Of a DNA stretch of 25,210 bases, positions 1-7,493 are shown piece after piece. The position numbers and the translations under genes were made by a program. Each line of letters opens with the position of its first letter. Within the stretch, counting starts at the first letter, position 1. Location: positions 1 through 25,210 of the IMG/VR virus record IMGVR_UViG_3300017775_000008, one strand, 5' to 3'. The notes under the pieces were generated by a model, which was given only the letters and a program-made list of their open reading frames with translations, was not told the DNA's origin and did not search any database. The DNA is from a virus.

Positions 1-422
1 ACGCGTTCTGGTACCTCTTCCAAAACTTCCATAAAAATATAATAGTCTTTTGGTTCTTCAATTACTTCATAAACATCGGGGAGATATTTGGCATATTTTT
101 CTTCCATAGAATCTTTGTTTTCCATTGCAAAACGATAGTTGCTGGCTTCTCGCTCGGATGTCCTTGGACCCCCATAAAGACGTTTTGTCACAACCTTTAA
201 AGCTCGCCGTTCGCCGGTCTTTTTGTTCTCGACCAAAAACACATCTCCCATTTGACCAGAACCAAGTTTGCCATCGAGATAATATCCTAAACGCTCAACA
301 GTTTCTTTAATGCGTTTAGTTTTTTTATTCACAATTTCGCGAGGACTTCCGGCCATGGCGGCGGTGTCGTCCTCATCGCCTTCTGCCAAAAATCTTCGCC
401 AACTGTTAGTCAGAGAGTTCAT
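1..422 (-). CDS. Protein-kinase-like protein, N-terminal 140 residues (runs off the left edge)
   Basis: ATG at 422 overlaps the stop of the preceding gene as ATGA. The first residues, M-N-S-L-T-N-S-W-R-R-F-L-A-E-G, carry the aromatic-x-x-F-L-x-E motif seen on other genes here. A kinase N-lobe follows: glycine-rich loop GSGQMGDVFLV (about 54-64), the VAIK-type lysine in RALKVV (about K76), a candidate helix-C glutamate in SEREASNYRF, then YEVIEEPKDYYIFMEVLEE, typical of strands 4-5 and the hinge. The catalytic HRD and DFG segments would lie outside the window, so activity cannot be judged. By the family it would phosphorylate host or phage protein. If the leading peptide is a capsid-targeting sequence, the kinase would be packaged and injected, which is inference. 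A pseudokinase is the main alternative. Confidence 0.8.
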   Translation of the reverse strand, partial: MNSLTNSWRRFLAEGDEDDTAAMAGSPREIVNKKTKRIKETVERLGYYLDGKLGSGQMGDVFLVENKKTGERRALKVVTKRLYGGPRTSEREASNYRFAMENKDSMEEKYAKYLPDVYEVIEEPKDYYIFMEVLEEVPER

Positions 423-1042
423 TTTGGAGTTCCAAACATAATTTTTAATTCGTCAGGATGACCTTCTATGGTGCGGGTGTACCAGCCATTATAGTCAGGA
501 TGTTTGCCTTCCGGATGGGCACCCAGCCAGTGAATTTCTTTACCAGGACCTAATGCCTTTTGGACCAATTCTGGATCTTCTACATACGGTACTCCTGCAC
601 CAATCATAATATCTGCAATGCGTTTTGACATTTCTGCGTAATATCCTGGGCTTTTTAATAGTTCGAGTGTTTTTTCAATATAGGCTCTCTTACTTTGAGA
701 TTTCCCATCGTGTCCTGCTCCGGTCATCTTAATACCCGCTGGTTTGTGGCGGCCGATGCGCAAAGCATCAGGCTCTGGATCTTCATCCCAATCCAACGCC
801 AGCCAATCATCATGATCTGCCGGCAAATCGCCAGAATTTTGAAAATCGAAGTGTCCTCCTATCTCTTCATATGCATTATCAATAAGATCGAACAATTCAT
901 CAGATAAATCTACATTAATTGGGTCTTGTGAACTTTTAATATCATCGGGCGATACATCTGCCCATTGCCCTTTGGGGTGATCAAAGTCTTCCCATTTTTT
1001 CTCGGTAAGGAACTGACGCCAATTTTCAAATAAGAGTTTCAT
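419..1042 (-). CDS. Hypothetical protein with capsid-targeting-like N-terminus
   Basis: 207 aa, ATG at 1042 with an AAGG ribosome site close upstream. It opens M-K-L-L-F-E-N-W-R-Q-F-L-T-E, an aromatic-x-x-F-L-x-E motif matching the T4 internal-protein leader pattern (Y-x-x-F-I-x-E) in which the prohead protease cuts after the final Glu. The body is acidic and soluble. Near the C-terminus, GAGVPYVEDPELVQ, HWLGAHPEG and GWYTRTIEGHPDEL look like a compact domain I do not recognise. It ends overlapping the kinase start by 4 nt, which suggests translational coupling and joint expression. Confidence 0.75.
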   Translation of the reverse strand: MKLLFENWRQFLTEKKWEDFDHPKGQWADVSPDDIKSSQDPINVDLSDELFDLIDNAYEEIGGHFDFQNSGDLPADHDDWLALDWDEDPEPDALRIGRHKPAGIKMTGAGHDGKSQSKRAYIEKTLELLKSPGYYAEMSKRIADIMIGAGVPYVEDPELVQKALGPGKEIHWLGAHPEGKHPDYNGWYTRTIEGHPDELKIMFGTPK

Positions 1043-1061
1043 AGCCTTCGAATATCAACAT

Positions 1062-1436
1062 TCATTTCGATACATCGGAGATGGCGCGCCCGTCGTGGCA
1101 GTCATTTCGATATATGCGCTGCTCTCGGTCCCATTCATCTTCTCCCGGAAGCAATTCGGAAGTGCAAGGATCTGCGGCGGCATGCACAGCCTTACGCTCG
1201 CCCGATTTGGCATCTTCCGCCGCGATGAGTCTTTTGGCTTCATCAACCAGGGGGTGGTTTTCGATTCCCGCGTTCTTTGCTTGTTCTATAATATCCTTCC
1301 ATTCGCCGTAGCCATTCTCCCTAACGAGTTCTATCGGGTACCCTTCCCACGTAGGAATGTCTTCGAAGGCTTCATTCAAGACTCTTTCAAGCTCTTCCTT
1401 AATAATCTGCTTTAATTTTTGTTTTGAAAGTTTCAT
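1062..1436 (-). CDS. Hypothetical protein with IIKEEL-type N-terminal helix
   Basis: I place the start at ATG 1436, which overlaps the preceding stop as ATGA and lies behind GGAGAG; an in-frame start at 1454 would add six residues inside the preceding gene. The 124-aa product begins MKLSKQKLKQIIKEELERVL followed by N-E-A: a basic amphipathic helix ending in L-N-E, a possible prohead-protease site. The rest contains FEDIPTWEGYPIEL and a Lys/Glu-rich helical middle, then a Cys/Asp-rich tail (CTSELLPGEDEWDREQ). I recognise no enzymatic family. A packaged internal protein is my inference. Confidence 0.72.
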   Translation of the reverse strand: MKLSKQKLKQIIKEELERVLNEAFEDIPTWEGYPIELVRENGYGEWKDIIEQAKNAGIENHPLVDEAKRLIAAEDAKSGERKAVHAAADPCTSELLPGEDEWDREQRIYRNDCHDGRAISDVSK

Positions 1437-3841
1437 TTTAAGAATTCTCTCCACTCTTTAGTCGAATAGTTTTCGGCGATGCTCTGTTGTTGCGTCGACG
1501 CCACCCCTGCATTCACCATTTGAGCCATCGTTTTCTCAAATATTGCATGTAGTGTTTCCTCGTCGTCCATATCTCCAGTAACTAGTTCTCTAAATAGCTT
1601 TACGCGCTCGTCAGGGTCGTCTGCTGTGATTTGAAAAGTAATTCCATACCGTAAGTCGCCACCTGATTCGGTGGCGCTTGTATTCCCAATATCGAGGTAA
1701 TATTCAGTATGTACCTGCTCTCGCGCTGGGGCTAACAGCGCGGAGCGCAGCGCAAGCTTGAATTCGCGAGAATCTAAGATCTGGGAGAGCCCCTGTGGGT
1801 CTATTTTTAGTTTTTCGGGGTTATAATCATGGGTGATGGTCGCTTCTGCTTCATAAGAGTCGTCATAATTCCCGTCGGAGTCGAGGTCCCACTCATATGA
1901 GTCGATTTCACCATTTTCAATGTCGACTGCTAGCGCGACGAACTCGCCGCCCTCCATATATCCTTCTCTCTTGAAGTTATTAGTGAGGACGCTCTTAATT
2001 ATCTCTCTTTGATCGTCAATTTTGTCGACCCCCTGGCAGAATTCTTGATAATTGTCGGGATCGTAGGCATAGCCGCCGGCGCCGGTGTCTGGAATCATCT
2101 CTGACTCAATTCGACCTATCCATACGATATTATCTTTGTCTCGGCGTTTGATATGAGAAGTATCAGTGTTGAAATATCCGTAGCCGTACTCGTTAAGTTC
2201 TTGCGCAGCATATTCAGCCGCCGCGTGGGTGTTATTTCCACTCGGGAGCTTCTTCCAGTCGTCAACTTCCCACGTTATTTCGATTGCTGCATTCACAGTT
2301 ATATAAACACCTCCTCCTCCATCGTCTTCTACGTCGAAATCGATTTCGCAGGCGGCATATCGAGCGTTAAAATCATCGGTTATCTCTTGACATTGGTTTG
2401 TATATATTGCTACAAGGTCGCCAAGCAAATTAGCGTCCAAATTGTCTTCTGTTTCGGTATCTTGTATGGGACTCCCGACAGATTCAAGTCCAAAAAGCTC
2501 TTCAATTAATTCACGGATGGCATTATCTTCATAAGAACCACCAAATTTGATAAATCTCTTTAAATAAACATGTTTGTCGTCTTTATCGACGGCTTCTAGT
2601 TGGGCTTCTTGGTGTTCTTGAGCCCATTTTAATACTCTTTGTCTAATTCCGGGGATCGCTGTGCCATATTCGCGTCTTTCCGGGACGGCTATCTCTACCC
2701 CAACACCCAATTTTGCATTTAAAGTGTCCTCTTTGCTATAATATTTGACTTGGCGAAGGCGGAGGCGCGATAATGGTAACAAATAATTGGTAGGATGGTA
2801 TAACCCTACGTGGCTGCCGCGAACTGGATCGGCGAATATCTCTCCTTCCTGGATTTTACTCTCGACTTCTTCTAAATTGTCGCTTTCGGTCATTGCAAAC
2901 AGCATATCTGTTTCAACAACATACACAACCGCACCATGACCGCGAGATTCTGCGACTGCACACTTATAATAAGAGGCTTCACCGCCTCTAGACGGTGGAG
3001 AATGACAGGAAGAGATATTGTCAAAGTCGGCCATGCGCAGAATATCGAGCGGATGACGAGTGATAATCATAGCATATTTGTCATTATATAAATCACCGAT
3101 ATTTTTCTTAATATAACCGGCATTTTCTTGCCAATATTTGCCATCTTTCTTCGCTGCCTCGGGAAATTGACCAAAACGAGTTATCCCCATGTCGCCTACA
3201 TACATTCTAAGTTGATCACTTAGCTGATCGTATCGTTTTATCTCTTCAGTGGTTAAGAGTTCCTGGAGTTCGGTGCCTGGAATGGTGCTTATATTGGTTT
3301 GTGTGTTGTGTTTATAGGGTCTTTCCCCTCTGAAAAGTTTCTCGTGCCGTCGCTTCCAGAATTCTTGAATGATCACTTGTCGCTTGGTTCCCAGTTCGTA
3401 TATTTTGGCAAACCACTTTCCAAGCTTCATTTGGATTTTGCGTTCTTTTTTCGTCGGGGGGCCGCTGCCGGCGAGGTGAGCCGCTAGCGCCGAGGTACTG
3501 CTATCAGCGAGGGTACGGGTACCTGAAATAATGCCTTTTTCCCAATCGATTGCATACCCACTATTATTTTCGGTGTCTTTTAGTTCTTTAAACATGTTAA
3601 CGAACCTTCCGAGGCGAGAAGTGGTGTCTAATGTCGGAAAATCGATGACTAACCGCATTTTTCCACCGAAAAGATCATTAAATGCGAGTTCTTCGCCTTT
3701 TAAGTCATCTAAAAGATCATCAATGATCTCTATTTCCGATTCAGTGATCTCCCGAAGCAATTTTTCGGGTTTTTTATTGGAAATGTCGAAATTTTCCAAT
3801 AAATTTATCGCTTTTAAGAGGATTTGTTCATCATTAAGCAT
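1433..3841 (-). CDS. Large hypothetical protein (802 aa), SSCHSP-motif type
   Basis: The longest gene in the window. The N-terminus is helical and acidic, with ELAFNDLFGGKMRLVIDF at about 51-68. A central block at about 257-310 reads YAMIITRHPLDILRMADF, then SSCHSP, YYKCAVAE and GHGAVVYVVETD. From memory, phage proteins with a related 'hPxDIaxMs...SCM' block and unknown function are common, and I place it there tentatively. The later part is rich in Asp/Glu and beta-like, with Y-D-D-D/Y-E-A-E-A acidic runs. The last residues are E-W-R-E-F-L-K, a C-terminal echo of the aromatic-x-x-F-L motif, which also encodes the GGAGAG site for the next gene. No transmembrane segment or known catalytic motif is visible. 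Confidence 0.75.
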   Translation of the reverse strand: MLNDEQILLKAINLLENFDISNKKPEKLLREITESEIEIIDDLLDDLKGEELAFNDLFGGKMRLVIDFPTLDTTSRLGRFVNMFKELKDTENNSGYAIDWEKGIISGTRTLADSSTSALAAHLAGSGPPTKKERKIQMKLGKWFAKIYELGTKRQVIIQEFWKRRHEKLFRGERPYKHNTQTNISTIPGTELQELLTTEEIKRYDQLSDQLRMYVGDMGITRFGQFPEAAKKDGKYWQENAGYIKKNIGDLYNDKYAMIITRHPLDILRMADFDNISSCHSPPSRGGEASYYKCAVAESRGHGAVVYVVETDMLFAMTESDNLEEVESKIQEGEIFADPVRGSHVGLYHPTNYLLPLSRLRLRQVKYYSKEDTLNAKLGVGVEIAVPERREYGTAIPGIRQRVLKWAQEHQEAQLEAVDKDDKHVYLKRFIKFGGSYEDNAIRELIEELFGLESVGSPIQDTETEDNLDANLLGDLVAIYTNQCQEITDDFNARYAACEIDFDVEDDGGGGVYITVNAAIEITWEVDDWKKLPSGNNTHAAAEYAAQELNEYGYGYFNTDTSHIKRRDKDNIVWIGRIESEMIPDTGAGGYAYDPDNYQEFCQGVDKIDDQREIIKSVLTNNFKREGYMEGGEFVALAVDIENGEIDSYEWDLDSDGNYDDSYEAEATITHDYNPEKLKIDPQGLSQILDSREFKLALRSALLAPAREQVHTEYYLDIGNTSATESGGDLRYGITFQITADDPDERVKLFRELVTGDMDDEETLHAIFEKTMAQMVNAGVASTQQQSIAENYSTKEWREFLK

Positions 3842-3846
3842 TTTTA

Positions 3847-4182
3847 CTACTTTTTCGCTTTTCGGGCAGTTAAAAATGCTTCAATTTCTTCATAAACGAT
3901 TTTTTTGACCAAATCTTCCTCCAAACCATAGTCGCCTTCGATGTTTTCTCTTGAGGCGTCCATTAATTGAGCTACCATCGCTCCTAACTGCTCAATTTCT
4001 TCCGGATTTTGTGGATCTAAGCCCGCAACAAGTTGCATGAGTTCACGCCGGACGGATTCCGGCTGTTTAGCAATACCTGCCTTCGCTAGCTTTCTAGCCA
4101 CTGGTTCCAATTCAGAGCCGGTGGCGCTATGTATCTCTTGAAGAATTAAAGCTTCAATGTATTCTTTAGTCAATTTAGTCAT
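3847..4182 (-). CDS. Hypothetical helical protein with two IIKEEL-like ends
   Basis: 111 aa, ATG at 4182, overlapping the Nudix gene by 8 nt. The N-terminus MTKLTKEYIEALILQEIHSA is an amphipathic helix containing L-Q-E. The C-terminus DLVKKIVYEEIEAFLTARK resembles the same helix a second time. The middle is all-helical and acidic (QNPEEIEQLGAMVAQLM). It lies 5 nt upstream of the 802-aa gene, so both are probably on one transcript. Small capsid-core-associated or structural accessory proteins can look like this, but I cannot assign a function. Confidence 0.68.
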   Translation of the reverse strand: MTKLTKEYIEALILQEIHSATGSELEPVARKLAKAGIAKQPESVRRELMQLVAGLDPQNPEEIEQLGAMVAQLMDASRENIEGDYGLEEDLVKKIVYEEIEAFLTARKAKK

Positions 4183-4645
4183 TTTTTGTATCCCCTTTTA
4201 ACTTTTTTGCCACTTCGAGGGCTTTCCTCAATAAATAGATCGGAATTTCACTATTCTCTATCTCTTCTACCTCTTTAATTGTCGACCATTTCCATTGGTC
4301 ATGTTCAATTTTGCCTGATTTTGGGTTCGGAATGCGGATATCAAGCTCGCCACTCCATTTTTGAGTTAAAAAATAGTATTTTCCGGTCTTGGGTTCACCT
4401 AAATAGGTCAAATCGTTTATATTACACACTAATCCGGTCTCTTCTTTAAGTTCTCGCGCTGCTCCTGCCTCGATAGAATTATCTTCTTCATCAATGTGTC
4501 CTCCTGGAATGGTCCATTGTCCCTGGCGCTCGTCAATATCTGACCGCCTCACAACGAGGAATCGCTGCTCATCATCAAGACAAACAATAATTCCCACTGT
4601 TTTCAACTCGTCTTCGGTTAAAAATTCTTTCCAGTTGGGAGTCAT
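4175..4645 (-). CDS. Nudix hydrolase with capsid-targeting-like N-terminus
   Basis: 156 aa. It begins M-T-P-N-W-K-E-F-L-T-E-D, again aromatic-x-x-F-L-x-E, before the Nudix fold starts at TVGIIVCLDDEQRFLVVRR. The Nudix box runs from GGHIDEEDN to RELKEETGLV (about 48-73). The REUxEExGU half is intact and supplies the metal-binding glutamates; the loop before it looks about one residue longer than usual. The family hydrolyses nucleoside diphosphates linked to another moiety (ADP-ribose, NTPs, caps); the substrate cannot be read here. ATGA overlap with the protease gene upstream and 8-nt overlap downstream imply one transcript. A leader motif ahead of an otherwise complete enzyme is the odd feature. 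Confidence 0.9.
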   Translation of the reverse strand: MTPNWKEFLTEDELKTVGIIVCLDDEQRFLVVRRSDIDERQGQWTIPGGHIDEEDNSIEAGAARELKEETGLVCNINDLTYLGEPKTGKYYFLTQKWSGELDIRIPNPKSGKIEHDQWKWSTIKEVEEIENSEIPIYLLRKALEVAKKLKGDTKND

Positions 4646-5388
4646 CTACAAGCTCTAGGTTTCTCCGGCATGCCAGCACATAAAGCTGATAAGGCCAAAT
4701 CAATATTTAAATTCTGTATAGGAGATACCCAAACAATATTTTGTTGGATCTGCTGGCGCTGTACATCTATGCCCCATAAAACTCCTAAGATATTCCCATC
4801 GTCATCATAAACGACGGCACCACTGCAGCCAAAATATCCATATGATTGAAGGATAATCTGTTGACCTGCCTCGGGTAATACTTCAAATCCCGCTACGTGC
4901 CCACGGAAACTCAAAAGATTATGCCACGTTGGATATCCCGAGTAGGTAATATTCTCGCCGACTTCAACTATGGTGCTGTTTGTCCGATATTTCATGGGAT
5001 CCGAGTGGATTATTTCCACCGGAAGATATAAAAGAGACATATCGTTAAGAGGATCTTTATAAATTAAGACTCCTAACTGTTGTTCATATGGGGTAGAGAC
5101 CAAATACGCGTCACCCAAGTTTCCATCCGCCACGTGGTGAGCGGTTAAGATTAATTGCATTCCCTTATACTCAATGAGCCCACCGGTACCGTGTCCCCGT
5201 ATACTAGTAACTCGCACTGTCGCGTTACGAACCTTCCGTTCCGTAGTTGTATAAGAGTTATTGATTTCCGTCGTGCGATAATTGGGTACCGTCGCGACGA
5301 TCTCTGTTTGCGTAACTGAACTCTCTACTGAAGTGGCGGTCGTTGTAGGAGAAAGAAACAAAATAGCTGCATATAATAATTTTTTCAT
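4642..5388 (-). CDS. Exported trypsin-like serine protease
   Basis: 248 aa. The N-terminus MKKLLYAAILFLSPTTTATS looks like a Sec signal peptide (basic start, hydrophobic core, small residues). The chymotrypsin-fold triad is visible: His in LTAHHV (about 85), Asp in NDMSLL (about 116), Ser in GCSGA (about 189). GHGTGGLIEY before the His and VVYDDDGNILGVLWGID after the Ser fit the family. The usual Asp before the nucleophile is Cys (G-C-S-G), which occurs in divergent members. It would act in the periplasm or outside the cell. It overlaps a small membrane-protein gene upstream and the Nudix gene downstream, each as ATGA. No PDZ domain is attached. Confidence 0.85.
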   Translation of the reverse strand: MKKLLYAAILFLSPTTTATSVESSVTQTEIVATVPNYRTTEINNSYTTTERKVRNATVRVTSIRGHGTGGLIEYKGMQLILTAHHVADGNLGDAYLVSTPYEQQLGVLIYKDPLNDMSLLYLPVEIIHSDPMKYRTNSTIVEVGENITYSGYPTWHNLLSFRGHVAGFEVLPEAGQQIILQSYGYFGCSGAVVYDDDGNILGVLWGIDVQRQQIQQNIVWVSPIQNLNIDLALSALCAGMPEKPRACR

Positions 5389-5549
5389 TGTTGCTCTCCT
5401 TTAAAAATTATAAATCTTGTGCCAAGTAATGCTACATTAGCAAATGAGAGCCACAATAAACCTGATTCATTGGTGAGGTAAGCAATACCAAACAAACAAA
5501 CATTAATTAGAATAGCTACGGCACATACTGTTGATATTATTTTTTGCAA
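5385..5549 (-). CDS. Small two-helix membrane protein, TTG start
   Basis: A 54-aa frame too short for most gene calls. TTG at 5549 lies six bases after GGGGG. The protein has two hydrophobic stretches, IISTVCAVAILINVCLFGIAY and, after TNES, GLLWLSFANVALLGTRFIIF. Its TGA overlaps the protease ATG as ATGA, the coupling used throughout this region, which supports it being real. Function unknown; a role in membrane export or lysis is possible but unsupported. Confidence 0.6.
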   Translation of the reverse strand: MQKIISTVCAVAILINVCLFGIAYLTNESGLLWLSFANVALLGTRFIIFKGEQQ

Positions 5550-5583
5550 AATAAACCCCCAATATTAGTAAATAGAGGAAAAT

Positions 5584-5826
5584 TCAAGCATGCGAAATAA
5601 TTTCTATAGAGCCTGCCGTAAAAGACTCGGTTGTTTTAGTGCAGAACATATAAACATCAATTTCTGGGAAGAGCGTTAATTGTCCAATGTGTTTTTCCCC
5701 TACTACAATTCCATACTTATATTGAATCGGATTATCGTGATTGTGGTAGATGTGGTGTTTGACTCGAACAAGGTCCCCTTTCTTTATTTCCCATTGGATA
5801 AAGCCGCTATTTGTTTGAACATCCAA
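5584..5826 (-). CDS. Small SH3-like protein of the KVGD family (divergent)
   Basis: 80 aa. The core IKKGDLVRVKHH (about 14-25), YKYGIVVGEK and VYMFCTKTTESFTAGSIEII follow the beta order of the large array further right: GDLV strand, G-I-V-V strand, V-x-h strand, final E-I-I. It overlaps the preceding gene by 43 nt, much more than the array's 14 nt, and lacks the N-E-S-R tail because no family member follows. It is an AT-rich outlier of the family. Confidence 0.65.
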   Translation of the reverse strand: MDVQTNSGFIQWEIKKGDLVRVKHHIYHNHDNPIQYKYGIVVGEKHIGQLTLFPEIDVYMFCTKTTESFTAGSIEIISHA

Positions 5827-6254
5827 TCTTCAGCTTCCTTATGGGTCTCAAATTCTTGAGAGAGTCCCTCTATATAGTTGTTTGTTGCCGCTTCTAACGC
5901 TGCCCACTGCCACTTCCAATTAGATTTTTTGGCGAATACCATTCCTCCCACATAATTTTTTTTTGTTGATAAATTTTTCTCTCTTATTAGGTGTGCTAAC
6001 ACCCGAATTTGTTGAACCAAAAATTTTTCTTCTCCTGTTTGTTCGGGTAGGGCTTGGTTATCGTTATCATTGATAATACAATAATTTATTTTACTCGATT
6101 TTTCACCGAATTTTTCGACTAAATTTTTTATTTCAATAGAATTGAAATGTTTTATAGCGCCTTCTCTGTTTCCCTGAAACATAAAATGATGCAGGGGTGC
6201 TTTCGCACGTTTTCCATTTTTAAATACTTTGTAGACGTTCCAATTAGAACTCAT
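5784..6254 (-). CDS. Hypothetical soluble protein
   Basis: 156 aa from ATG 6254, preferred over GTG 6260 because GAGG sits five bases upstream of it. Lys/Asn-rich and soluble. YKVFKNGKRAKAPLHHFMF near the start and a Trp-rich KKSNWKWQWAALEAATNNYI segment look domain-like, but I recognise no family. It overlaps both neighbours (11 nt upstream, 43 nt downstream), so it belongs to the same unit as the flanking SH3-like genes. Confidence 0.65.
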   Translation of the reverse strand: MSSNWNVYKVFKNGKRAKAPLHHFMFQGNREGAIKHFNSIEIKNLVEKFGEKSSKINYCIINDNDNQALPEQTGEEKFLVQQIRVLAHLIREKNLSTKKNYVGGMVFAKKSNWKWQWAALEAATNNYIEGLSQEFETHKEAEDWMFKQIAALSNGK

Positions 6255-6537
6255 AATCACCTCTTTGTCCTGAATGTATTGTAATCATACCAACCGCAAT
6301 CGAAAGTTTCATGCCTTCTTCCTCTAAATAAGGTTGAATAGGCACGTTACGTGGATCCTCCTTGCGTCTATCAATGTTTTTGACCCATTTGATGTGCCAA
6401 AAATATAAATCATCCGCAAAAATATCAATTCGTCGTTCGCGCTTGACAAGTACGCCGACATATCCCGTTGCTTCATCAACGATCAAGTCGCCTACCTTTA
6501 GTATAACACTTTCTAGCGCGGCATGCAAGTCTTTCAT
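6244..6537 (-). CDS. SH3-like KVGD-family protein with C-terminal extension
   Basis: 97 aa. After a short leader, LKVGDLIVDEATGYVGVLVKR carries the family start and G-V-L-V strand; then LYFWHIKWVK and a 30-residue tail with QPYLEEEGMKLSIAVGMITI. The neighbour at 6540-6818 has the same extension (QPYTEEGLTNLVKTGTFLL), so these two are a recent pair. The ATG has no clear Shine-Dalgarno and follows the previous stop by 2 nt, suggesting termination-reinitiation. Confidence 0.7.
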   Translation of the reverse strand: MKDLHAALESVILKVGDLIVDEATGYVGVLVKRERRIDIFADDLYFWHIKWVKNIDRRKEDPRNVPIQPYLEEEGMKLSIAVGMITIHSGQRGDYEF

Positions 6538-6539
6538 AC

Positions 6540-6818
6540 TTAATCACAACTTTTAAGGAGAAAAGTCCCAGTTTTTACGAGGTTGGTTAATCCTTCTTCA
6601 GTATAGGGTTGATAGCGGCTTATATCCTTTCCCGATGCATCAGGACCGGCCCAATATATATCCCACGCCCAAAGAGTCAATTCGGCTTCTTCTATCGGTT
6701 CACCGCTCCCATCATCAATTTCAAGAGGGTCGAACAAACAATATCGTTGAACTAACAAACCTACGTCGTTGGTTACTACGTCTATTACAATATCGCCGCT
6801 TTTGAGTTTAACTTCCAC
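6540..6818 (-). CDS. SH3-like KVGD-family protein with C-terminal extension (pair partner)
   Basis: 92 aa, GTG start at 6818 (M-E-V-K-L-K-S-G-D-I-V). SGDIVIDVVTNDVGLLVQR aligns with the 97-aa neighbour downstream. An acidic insertion (DDGSGEPIEEAELT) precedes the strand LWAWDIYWAG. The tail QPYTEEGLTNLVKTGTFLL matches the neighbour's extension, implying tandem duplication followed by divergence. I see no better upstream start. Confidence 0.68.
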   Translation of the reverse strand: MEVKLKSGDIVIDVVTNDVGLLVQRYCLFDPLEIDDGSGEPIEEAELTLWAWDIYWAGPDASGKDISRYQPYTEEGLTNLVKTGTFLLKSCD

Positions 6819-6836
6819 ATAATAAGTAGACTTAAC

Positions 6837-7187
6837 TTATTGCGCAATCGTTTGGCGCATTCGATGCGCACGGATGCAAGCTATAATATGCTCTTCAATT
6901 GTGCGATCCGGCGAAAGATCTGTATTAATTATGCATACATTATTTGGAAGGATCAACGCAGGGATAGGAGTAGGAGAGGTTTCCCGGTCCCGCGAGAAGC
7001 TTGGGCTTTTATTGTACGCATCATTATTCGCGCTATTTTTTTCTTCGCTAAAAATTTCCGCTTCCTCCGTCACAGAGTCTGTCGGAGAGGGTGCAACAAC
7101 GGGCACCGTCGCAGTTAAATCGTTACCGGCGGTAACTGCGTAAACGCCGCATGCGGACAAAATAGCCGCAACTATAATATGTTTCAT
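6837..7187 (-). CDS. Putative exported or lipoprotein-like protein
   Basis: 116 aa, ATG at 7187 with AGGA five bases upstream. The N-terminus MKHIIVAAILSACGVYAVTA is a short signal-like segment containing L-S-A-C, a lipobox match, although the hydrophobic core is short. The mature part is low-complexity, rich in Pro/Thr/Ser/Glu (VPVVAPSPTDSVTEEAEIF, SPTPIPALILP), with two Cys near the C-terminus (NNVCIIN, IIACIRAHR). This suggests a flexible periplasmic protein; phage Rz1-like spanins have this look, but no partner is apparent. Confidence 0.6.
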   Translation of the reverse strand: MKHIIVAAILSACGVYAVTAGNDLTATVPVVAPSPTDSVTEEAEIFSEEKNSANNDAYNKSPSFSRDRETSPTPIPALILPNNVCIINTDLSPDRTIEEHIIACIRAHRMRQTIAQ

Positions 7188-7208
7188 AATAATCCTATGG
7201 TCGGTATA

Positions 7209-7493
7209 TTAAACCTTAATACGGTCGATGATATATGGGTGGTGGAAGGATAAATCCTTGTAAAGCTTTTTAATCACCTTTTTGGCAATTTCACCGATAT
7301 CCCCTTTAATTTCTTTAGATTTTAAAGCTTTGGATAGTTCATCTTCCAAAGCCTTTTTAAGATCGCGTTTAATTCGCTTGCCAAGTTCGTCATCAATCAT
7401 TTTTTTAATATCCGACTTGTCTTCGGCAGTCAGCTTTTCATTAATCAAATTGACAATTGTGGTCTTGGATAAACGCATACTATAATTAGTCAT
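7209..7493 (-). CDS. Hypothetical charged helical protein
   Basis: 94 aa. It begins M-T-N-Y-S-M-R-L-S-K-T-T-I-V-N-L-I-N-E-K-L, close to the IIKEEL-type leader of the 1062-1436 gene and containing I-N-E. A Lys/Asp/Glu-rich helical body follows (GKRIKRDLKKALEDELSKAL). The end KKVIKKLYKDLSFHHPYI is more hydrophobic and aromatic. ATGA overlap with the upstream SH3-like gene. This composition resembles packaged internal or scaffold-core proteins, but no function can be read. Confidence 0.66.
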   Translation of the reverse strand: MTNYSMRLSKTTIVNLINEKLTAEDKSDIKKMIDDELGKRIKRDLKKALEDELSKALKSKEIKGDIGEIAKKVIKKLYKDLSFHHPYIIDRIKV

